Origin: Herbaspirillum chlorophenolicum
Lineage (GTDB): Bacteria > Pseudomonadota > Gammaproteobacteria > Burkholderiales > Burkholderiaceae_D
Direction: 5' to 3'
Length of the DNA: 64,000 nt
Assembly (NCBI RefSeq): GCF_001189955.1
Contig: NZ_LFLT01000001.1
Location: 272,810 to 336,809, forward strand
Positions 58,628-64,000 of this stretch are shown in pieces. The notes beneath the pieces are model-generated. The model made no database searches, had not been told where the DNA came from, and saw only the letters and a list, made by a program, of their open reading frames with translations. The translations under genes and the position numbers were made by a program. Positions within the stretch are counted from its first letter, which is position 1; the number at the start of each line of letters is the position of its first letter.

Positions 58628-58680
58628 GTGCGATCCGAATGAAATACGGCCTGATTTTTATCAGGAGGGCATGGGTATCT

Positions 58681-59448
58681 TCAATCCGCCAATAACAAAA
58701 ACACCGTCGGCTTCTTATGGAAATCCGGCCCCTTGCCAGCCGCCAGTGCAGCTTTCCATTGCCCCGCTGTCTGCGTGCGCACCGACTCCGTCTGCAAGCT
58801 CAAGTCGGTCGCCACGCACACCAACGTGTTGCTCTGGCAATGACTGGACAATGCTTCCAGCATGGCGGCATTACGGTAAGGCGTTTCGATCAGCAGTTGG
58901 GTCTGCTTTTCCTTGCGCGAGCGATCTTCCAGTTGGCGGATACGCTTGCTGCGCGCATCGGCATCGGTGGGCAAGTAGCCGTTGAAGGCGAAGCTTTGGC
59001 CGTTCAGCCCGCTGGCCATCACCGCCAGCAGCAGCGATGACGGGCCGACCAGCGGACGCACCTGGATGCCATGCTGGTGGGCCATGCGCACCAGGTTGGC
59101 GCCCGGATCGGCCACTGCAGGCACCCCGGCTTCGGAAATCAACCCGCCGTCCCGGCCTTCGCGCAGCGGCGCCAGCAGGGCAGGCAAGGCCGAAGCGTCG
59201 GTATTGACGTTAAGCTCGGCGATGCCGATTTCCTGGATGGGTTTGGACAGCGCCTGGCAACTGCCCAGTAGTTTCAGGAAGGCGCGCGTAGTCTTGGCGT
59301 TTTCGGCGACGAAATAATCCAGTCGCGCGGCCACGGCTTGTACTTCGCGCGGGATGATGGCGTCCAGCGGGTGCGGCGTGCCATCTTCCTGAAGGGGAAT
59401 GTCGACAGGGCCAAGGGTGTTGGGTATCAGATAAAGAGTGCCCGGCAT
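58681..59448 (-). CDS. RsmI-like SAM-dependent methyltransferase
   Basis: A 255-aa tetrapyrrole-methylase-fold protein. Sequence features: LYLIPNTLGPVDI at the start, FVAENAKTTRAFLKLL, LISEAGVPAVADPGANLVRMAHQHGIQVRPLVGPSSLLLAVMASGLNGQSFAFNGYLP (SAM site) and TQLLIETPYRNAAML. It resembles 16S rRNA methyltransferase RsmI but is a divergent paralogue (N-terminal sequence and end differ), so I give no symbol. Start MPGTLYLIP chosen over an AT-rich extension of 22 residues. Confidence 0.85.
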   Translation of the reverse strand: MPGTLYLIPNTLGPVDIPLQEDGTPHPLDAIIPREVQAVAARLDYFVAENAKTTRAFLKLLGSCQALSKPIQEIGIAELNVNTDASALPALLAPLREGRDGGLISEAGVPAVADPGANLVRMAHQHGIQVRPLVGPSSLLLAVMASGLNGQSFAFNGYLPTDADARSKRIRQLEDRSRKEKQTQLLIETPYRNAAMLEALSSHCQSNTLVCVATDLSLQTESVRTQTAGQWKAALAAGKGPDFHKKPTVFLLLAD

Positions 59449-59600
59449 CGGAGAAAATTGAATAAATTGTATAAAATAATATTCGTGTCGCAATGCTGCG
59501 TACAGAATCGTCATTTTACAGGCTGCGCGCGGCTTTGCGGGCGGCAGCCATGGAAAGATGGGATGGACGATGTGCCGTATGGCGCTTCAGGTACGCCAAA

Positions 59601-59618
59601 GTGTCATCAAACTGTCAC
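59601..59618 (+). promoter_or_regulatory. PHO box upstream of ppx
   Basis: GTGTCATCAAACTGTCAC has two TGTCA units spaced 11 bp, close to the PhoB consensus. Ten bases later comes a plausible -10 (TATCTT at 59629-59634), the spacing expected of PhoB-dependent promoters. The ppx start is about 85 bp further on. Confidence 0.75.
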
Positions 59619-59720
59619 GTAAGCCGATTATCTTGTCTGCTTGGCCAGTGTTATCGGGTTAAATCGTTTTAAGTATTTTTAAGCATCGCTGAATGCTTGG
59701 AATCGTTCGGAAGGGAATGA

Positions 59721-61178
59721 ATGTTTGCAGCGGTAGATCTCGGTTCCAACAGCTTTCGTTTGCATATCGGAAAATATGAAAACGACAGTATCCGCGTCAT
59801 CAAGAGCGCGCGCGACCCTATCCGCCTGGCGGCCGGTATCGACAAGAATGGTTATCTCACCGAGCAAGCATGCAAGAGCGCGCTCGATTCGCTGACCCGT
59901 TTCCGCGCCATCCTGCGCGACTACTCGCTGGACGCTGTACGCGTCGTGGCGACCAATACCTTGCGCGTGGCCAAGAACGCACACGAGCTGTTGCCGGAGC
60001 TGGAGCGCGCCATCGGTTATCCGGTCGAAATCATTTCCGGCGAAGAAGAGGGGCGCCTGATCTACATGGGGGTGGCCGGCGTGCTGGCCGAGCCCAATGA
60101 AGAGCGCATGGTGATCGATATCGGCGGTGGTTCGACCGAGGTCATTCGCGGCCTGGGTGGACATATCCGCCATGTCGAATCCTTTGGCATCGGCACCGTT
60201 AACCAGAGCCTGGCGTTTTTCCCGGATGGCGCGATCACCGCTGTCGCCTTTGAGCGCGCGATCCTGTCGGCGCGCTCGTATGTCGAGGATGCGGTGCATC
60301 TGTTCAGCTTCAGTGACAGCGTCAACATCTATGGCTCTTCCGGCACCATCCGCGCCATTGCCGATACGATCGCCCGCAACGGCATGGGCGATGGCCGCGT
60401 CACGCCGGCCGGCCTGGAAGACCTGATGCAGCGCCTGATCGACTTCGGTCACGTGAGCCAGATCGAGCTGGATGGCATGAAGCCCGATCGCGCTGGCGTC
60501 ATCATGGGGGGGTTGGCGGTGCTGATCGGTTTCATGCAGGAATTTGGCATTGAGGTCGTCACACCGGTGGAAGCCGGATTGCGCATGGGCGTGATGTGGG
60601 ACCTGCAGTTGCGCGCCACCAAGGCGGACCGGCGCGATATGTCGGTGGATGATTTCTCCCACCGCTTCCATGTCGATGCGGCGCGCGCCCATGGCGTGGC
60701 CGATACGGCGCTGGGCTTTTTCCAGCTGCTCAAGCCGGCCACCGACTCCTATGCGCGTTACCTGTACTGGAGTGCCTTGCTGCATGAGGCGGGCCTGGTG
60801 GTATCGCCCACCGGTTACCACAAGCATTCGTCCTACCTGATCGCCAACGCCGACCTGCCGGGCTTCACCACGCGTGAGCAACGCTTGATGAGCACGCTGA
60901 TCCTGGGGCAGAAGGGCAACTTGAAGAAGATCAGCGAGATGCTGGCCGATGTCGATTTTGCCAAATCGGTGCTGGCGTTGCGGCTGGCGGTGATGTTCCG
61001 GCATTCGCATATCACGCTTGACCTGGATAAGGTGAAGGTCAAGTTCAAGAGCAAGATCGAGCTGGAAATCCGGCGCGATTATGTCAAGGAACATCCCAGT
61101 ATTTCTTTCTGGATCCAGAAGGAACAGGAATGGTGGGCCGGTATCGGCGTCGATTTTGCGGTCAGGGTTCTGGCCTGA
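59721..61178 (+). CDS. ppx: Exopolyphosphatase (Ppx/GppA family)
   Basis: A 485-aa hydrolase releasing phosphate from polyphosphate chain ends, or pppGpp 5'-phosphate. The ASKHA phosphate loops are visible: AAVDLGSNSFRLHIGKYEND, EIISGEEEGRLIYMGV and MVIDIGGGSTEVIRG, then an HD-like C-terminal domain (YWSALLHEAGLVVSPTGYHKHSSYLIANADLPGF). RBS GGAAGGGAATGA. Expression is probably raised by PhoB under phosphate limitation, given the PHO box. ppk is not in the window. Terminator follows. Confidence 0.92.
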   Translation: MFAAVDLGSNSFRLHIGKYENDSIRVIKSARDPIRLAAGIDKNGYLTEQACKSALDSLTRFRAILRDYSLDAVRVVATNTLRVAKNAHELLPELERAIGYPVEIISGEEEGRLIYMGVAGVLAEPNEERMVIDIGGGSTEVIRGLGGHIRHVESFGIGTVNQSLAFFPDGAITAVAFERAILSARSYVEDAVHLFSFSDSVNIYGSSGTIRAIADTIARNGMGDGRVTPAGLEDLMQRLIDFGHVSQIELDGMKPDRAGVIMGGLAVLIGFMQEFGIEVVTPVEAGLRMGVMWDLQLRATKADRRDMSVDDFSHRFHVDAARAHGVADTALGFFQLLKPATDSYARYLYWSALLHEAGLVVSPTGYHKHSSYLIANADLPGFTTREQRLMSTLILGQKGNLKKISEMLADVDFAKSVLALRLAVMFRHSHITLDLDKVKVKFKSKIELEIRRDYVKEHPSISFWIQKEQEWWAGIGVDFAVRVLA

Positions 61179-61561
61179 CCGGTTGGTGTTCCCGTTTTTG
61201 CAATACCCCTGCCGTCGTAAGCCGGCAGGGGTATTTTGTTTTCAGCGATGGATTTTCCATCGAATGTTTTGGGGCATTGTGGGGGTCTTTGGATTTAAAT
61301 GGTAATGCTTCTTATTTGTGATATAGTCGCATCCGGTTTTTGATTCGCGGCGAGGCACGTGCCGCTTCAACGGCCCACATACCAATTACAAGGCATCGCA
61401 CGATGCCATTTCTGCGGAAGCGCAAGGTGCTGCACCTTGCTGTTTCCCGGTCGGGCAAACCGCTTCATTTCCCGGACCGCCTCCAGCGCCAAAAAAGAAG
61501 CCCGGATAAGAACAGGTTCTAAGGCCGCGGCATTCGTCAATTTTTTGGAAAAGGATGGTCC
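61179..61561. other. Intergenic region ppx to iron-binding-protein gene
   Basis: 383 bp without a convincing gene. It holds the ppx terminator, an AT-rich stretch at about 61255-61330 that probably carries the promoter of the next gene, and about 200 bp of GC-rich leader. A 60-codon frame here has no family features and no good RBS. Confidence 0.55.
61202..61235 (+). terminator. Terminator after ppx
   Basis: AATACCCCTGCCG/CGGCAGGGGTATT, 13-bp stem, eight-base loop, followed by TTGTTTT. Confidence 0.9.
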
Positions 61562-62596
61562 ATGTTCTCTCGTCAACTCGTGGTCGGCGCTTTGCTGGCC
61601 GGTACCGCGCTGTCTTCCGTCGCCCAGGAGAAGGTCCTCAACCTCTATTCGGCGCGTCACTATCAGACTGACGAAGCGCTCTATGCCGATTTCACCAAGA
61701 CCACCGGCATCAAGATCAACCGCATCGACGGCGACGACGCCGGCATCATCGCCCGCCTCAAAAGCGAAGGCGCGTCCAGCCCGGCTGACGTGATCCTGCT
61801 GGTGGATGCCGCGCGCCTGTGGAAAGCGCAAAGCGACGGCTTGTTCCAGCCGGTCAAGTCCAAGGTGCTCGATGAGCGCATCCCGGCCAACCTGCACAGC
61901 AAGGAAGGCAGCGACGGCGCCCAGTGGTTCGGCTTCTCGACCCGCGCCCGCGTGATCGTCTACAACAAGGCCAGCGTCAAGCCGGAAGATGTGGACACCT
62001 ATGAATCGCTGGCCGACCCGAAGAACAAGGGCAAGCTGTGCACCCGCAGTGGCTCGCACCCTTACAACGTCTCGCTGTTCGGTTCCCTGCTGGAGCATAA
62101 CGGCGCTGCCAAGACAGAGGAAATCCTCAAGGGCATGGTTGCCAACCAGGCGCGACAGCCGGTGGGCGGCGACACCGACCAGATCAAGGCAGTCGGTTCG
62201 GGCGAGTGCGGTGTCGCCATTTCCAACTCTTATTACGTAGCGCGCCTGCTGCGCTCGACCAAGCCTGAAGACGTGGCGCTGATGGAGAAGGTCGGCATCG
62301 TCTGGCCCAACCAGAAGAGCTATGGTGCCCACGTGAACATCGCCGGCGGCGGTGTGGCCAAGCATGCGCCGCACAAGGCCGAGGCAGTGCAGTTCCTGGA
62401 GTACCTGGCCAGCGACAATGCGCAGCGCTATTTCGCCGAAGGCAATAACGAGTGGCCTGCGGTCAAGAGCGTCAAGACCGATAACCCGGCGTTGCTGAAG
62501 ATGGGGTCGTTCAAGGCGGAAGTGATCAACATTGGCGCGGTCGGCGCCAACCAGCAGAAGGTACTGCAAATGCTGGATCGCGTCGGCTACAAGTAA
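61562..62596 (+). CDS. Fe(3+) ABC transporter substrate-binding protein (FbpA/FutA-like)
   Basis: A 344-aa periplasmic ferric-binding protein. Signal peptide MFSRQLVVGALLAGTALSSVA is followed by EKVLNLYSARHYQTDEALYADFTKTTGIKINRIDGD; the Tyr pair that binds iron appears in ISNSYYVARLL, and STRARVIVYNK and AEAVQFLEYLASDNAQRYFAEGNNEWP are family blocks. RBS AAAAGGATGGTCC. No permease or ATPase gene follows, and a terminator lies right after, so it is transcribed alone and must use a transporter encoded elsewhere. Iron regulation is likely but no convincing Fur box is visible. Confidence 0.9.
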   Translation: MFSRQLVVGALLAGTALSSVAQEKVLNLYSARHYQTDEALYADFTKTTGIKINRIDGDDAGIIARLKSEGASSPADVILLVDAARLWKAQSDGLFQPVKSKVLDERIPANLHSKEGSDGAQWFGFSTRARVIVYNKASVKPEDVDTYESLADPKNKGKLCTRSGSHPYNVSLFGSLLEHNGAAKTEEILKGMVANQARQPVGGDTDQIKAVGSGECGVAISNSYYVARLLRSTKPEDVALMEKVGIVWPNQKSYGAHVNIAGGGVAKHAPHKAEAVQFLEYLASDNAQRYFAEGNNEWPAVKSVKTDNPALLKMGSFKAEVINIGAVGANQQKVLQMLDRVGYK

Positions 62597-62613
62597 CGTC
62601 TGACGCCATGGCA

Positions 62614-62650
62614 GAAGGCCGGCATCCGCTGCATGCGGATGCCGGCCTTC
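62614..62650. terminator. Terminator after the iron-binding-protein gene
   Basis: A 16-bp perfect stem (GAAGGCCGGCATCCGC and complement) with a TGCAT loop and a GTTTTT tail. It separates convergent genes. Confidence 0.92.
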
Positions 62651-62674
62651 GTTTTTGGGAAAGGGGGCAGTGCG

Positions 62675-63811
62675 TTATGCGCCGCGGAACGGATTGCGGT
62701 CGTTCAGTTCGCTCATGTAGTCGTCGATGCCGCCGCTTTCGCGCTGCAGGAAGTGTTCAACCGCATCGTAGAAGCCGGGGTGCGCCAGCCAATGCGCCGA
62801 CCAGGTCTTTTGCGGCAGGAAGCCGCGCGCCATCTTGTGCTCGCCCTGGGCGCCGCCTTCGAACCAGGCGATCTTCCCGGCGATGCAGAATTCCAGCGGC
62901 TGGTAGTAGGCCGTTTCGAAATGCAGGCAGGGTACATGCTCCAGCGCGCCCCAGTAACGGCCGTACAGCGAGTTGCTGTCGTATATCGTGAGCGAGGAGG
63001 CGATGGGTTTTCCGTCCCGCTGGGCTACTGTCAGGAGCAGGTTCTGCGGCATGGTTTGGCCGATGCGCAGGAAGAAATCCAGGTTGAGGTATGGAGTGGA
63101 ATAGTGGTCGGCGTAAGTACGCCGGTAGCAGCGGTGGAAGAAACGCCAGTGCGCTTCATCGATCTCCTTGCCGCGCAGCGTGAGAAAGCGCACGCCTTGC
63201 TCGGCCACCTTGCGCCGTTCGGCCAGGATGTTCTTGCGTTTTTTGCGATCCAGCGTACTGGCGAATTCCTCGAAACTGGCGTAGCCGTCGTTATGCCAGT
63301 GGAACTGCACGCCGCTGCGCAGCAGGAAACCGGCGTCGGCCAGCGCCTGGGCCTGCTCCGGCGGCGGATAGAGGATATGGGTGGAGGAGTGCGCTTCATC
63401 CTGCTGCAGGGCTTGCAACGCCGCCAGTAGCGCCGAGCGCGCCTGTTCGTCGCATGCCAGCAGGCGGCTGCCGCGTACCGGCGTGAAAGGAATGGCTGAC
63501 AGCAATTTTGGGTAGTACTCCAGGCCGTGGCGCTGGTAGGCCTCGGCCCAGGCCCAGTCGAAGACGTATTCGCCGTAGGAATGCGATTTCAGGTACAGCG
63601 GCAGGGCGGCAGCCAGCGCATCGTCGTGCCAGACCGTCAGGTAATGCGGCTGCCAGCCGGTCTCGGCGCAGGCCGAACCGCTCTCATGCAGCGCGTGCAG
63701 GAAAGCGTAGGACAGGAAGGGAGTAGCTTCATCCTGGGCGGCGACCAGGCCGTCCCATGCCGGTTGGCCGATCTCGGCCAGAGAAGAAACGATTCGCGTG
63801 CGATAATCCAT
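62675..63811 (-). CDS. FemAB-like GNAT protein (peptidogalycan-biosynthesis / DUF482 type)
   Basis: A 378-aa protein of the PF04339-type family, which has a GNAT-like fold and is often annotated as a peptidoglycan-related acyltransferase without proof. Visible blocks: PFLSYAFLHALHESGSA, HSYGEYVFDWAWAEAY, FTPVRGSRLL, STLDRKKRKNILAERRKV, RTYADHYSTPYLNLDFF, GRYWGALEHVPCLHFETAYYQPLEFCI and GAQGEHKMARGFLPQKTWSAHW. I start at MDYRTRIVSS; an ATG nine codons upstream is possible. Role unknown; cytoplasmic. The gene is flanked upstream by a structured repeat. Confidence 0.82.
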   Translation of the reverse strand: MDYRTRIVSSLAEIGQPAWDGLVAAQDEATPFLSYAFLHALHESGSACAETGWQPHYLTVWHDDALAAALPLYLKSHSYGEYVFDWAWAEAYQRHGLEYYPKLLSAIPFTPVRGSRLLACDEQARSALLAALQALQQDEAHSSTHILYPPPEQAQALADAGFLLRSGVQFHWHNDGYASFEEFASTLDRKKRKNILAERRKVAEQGVRFLTLRGKEIDEAHWRFFHRCYRRTYADHYSTPYLNLDFFLRIGQTMPQNLLLTVAQRDGKPIASSLTIYDSNSLYGRYWGALEHVPCLHFETAYYQPLEFCIAGKIAWFEGGAQGEHKMARGFLPQKTWSAHWLAHPGFYDAVEHFLQRESGGIDDYMSELNDRNPFRGA

Positions 63812-63853
63812 TGACTGCAATTTAGGGCCTGTTAACATTTAATTTACGAGTGC

Positions 63854-63952
63854 GAGTGGCCAGCAAGCGTTGTCTGCCTAGGCGTGGCGACGCGTCGTAG
63901 GGTGCTACGGCAAGGAGCCACAACAACGGCAGGCGACGCTTGCTGGCCGCTC
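63854..63952. repeat. Structured inverted-repeat element at window end
   Basis: Two 25-base arms, 63854-63878 and 63928-63952, are complementary at 22 of 25 positions, the three exceptions being compatible with G:U pairs in RNA. Between them lie CGACGCGTCG (63888-63897) and a CGTAG/CTACG hairpin (63896-63909). It lies 43 bp upstream of the FemAB-like gene and is preceded by GGGCCTGTT as at 40750. It may extend beyond the window. Confidence 0.6.
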
Positions 63953-64000
63953 CCGGAGGGTTGCTCCCAGAAGGCGCGCTGGCCGCGTTGCACGGTGAGG

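Noticed and set aside
61295..61325. Possible Fur box before the ferric-binding protein gene
   Set aside because: AAATGGTAATGCTTCTTATTT has some dyad symmetry but matches the Fur consensus poorly; I would not claim it without a matrix search.
61340..61522. A 60-codon open frame before the ferric-binding protein gene
   Set aside because: No ribosome-binding site, no family features and a basic random-looking product; more likely leader sequence.

Overview
This is an ordinary-looking stretch of chromosome from a high-GC (about 63%) betaproteobacterium. The protein sequences and gene order (rne/rluC divergent with a HAD-Rieske-sppA-RsmI-like cluster, darP/pmbA divergent, moeA-mobA-moaA, gsiABCD, alkA-like behind cysS and ahead of accA-tilS) point to Burkholderiales, family Oxalobacteraceae, most likely Herbaspirillum or a close relative. 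That placement is inference from recalled family features, not from a search. No rRNA operon, prophage, transposase gene, integrase or CRISPR array is visible. One tRNA gene is present (tRNA-Leu, anticodon CAG).

Layout. 1-2.1 kb: parE (minus). 2.3-7.1 kb: a minus-strand catabolic module with a LysR regulator, an MFS permease, a DUF2848 protein and an amidase-signature hydrolase. 7.5-16.9 kb: the most striking region, a plus-strand block with an RpiR-type regulator, isoaspartyl peptidase (iaaA), the four-gene gsiABCD-type peptide ABC transporter, a P1/DmpA-type aminopeptidase and an M55/DppA-type D-aminopeptidase. Several of these genes overlap or abut, and an AT-rich palindrome lies ahead of the regulator. 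It reads as one dedicated unit for importing and degrading unusual (isoaspartyl, gamma-glutamyl or D-residue) peptides. 16.9-22.6 kb: panE-like reductase, carboxylesterase, a secreted unknown, mog, darP, pmbA and a GNAT. 22.8-24.6 kb: a DHA2-type MFS exporter and tRNA-Leu. 24.8-29 kb: rnr, rlmB, cysE. 29.1-33.8 kb (minus): a TPR/coiled-coil protein, an L,D-transpeptidase, ppiA, ppiB and lpxH, a cell-envelope set. 34-38.7 kb: cysS, an AlkA-like glycosylase, accA, tilS.

38.8-41.9 kb holds small proteins: an Ala/Lys-rich secreted protein, a DUF3096 protein, a LysE-type exporter, a PsiF protein, an LprI/DUF1311 protein and a small coiled-coil membrane protein. 42-47.8 kb: zinc alcohol dehydrogenase, a large FtsX-type ABC permease without its ATPase, a truncated haemoglobin and rmuC. 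47.9-51 kb (minus): moaA, mobA, moeA for molybdenum cofactor. 51.3-54.4 kb (minus): rne, with an 817-bp divergent gap to rluC. 55.2-59.5 kb: rluC, HAD phosphatase, Rieske protein, S49 protease, then (minus) an RsmI-like methyltransferase. 59.7-63.8 kb: ppx behind a clear PHO box, an iron(III) ABC substrate-binding protein standing alone, and a FemAB-like GNAT protein (minus). The window ends in a structured inverted-repeat element.

Convergent and terminal genes are mostly separated by clear stem-loop terminators, listed individually. Start sites were chosen from ribosome-binding sites and family alignment and often differ from the longest open frame.
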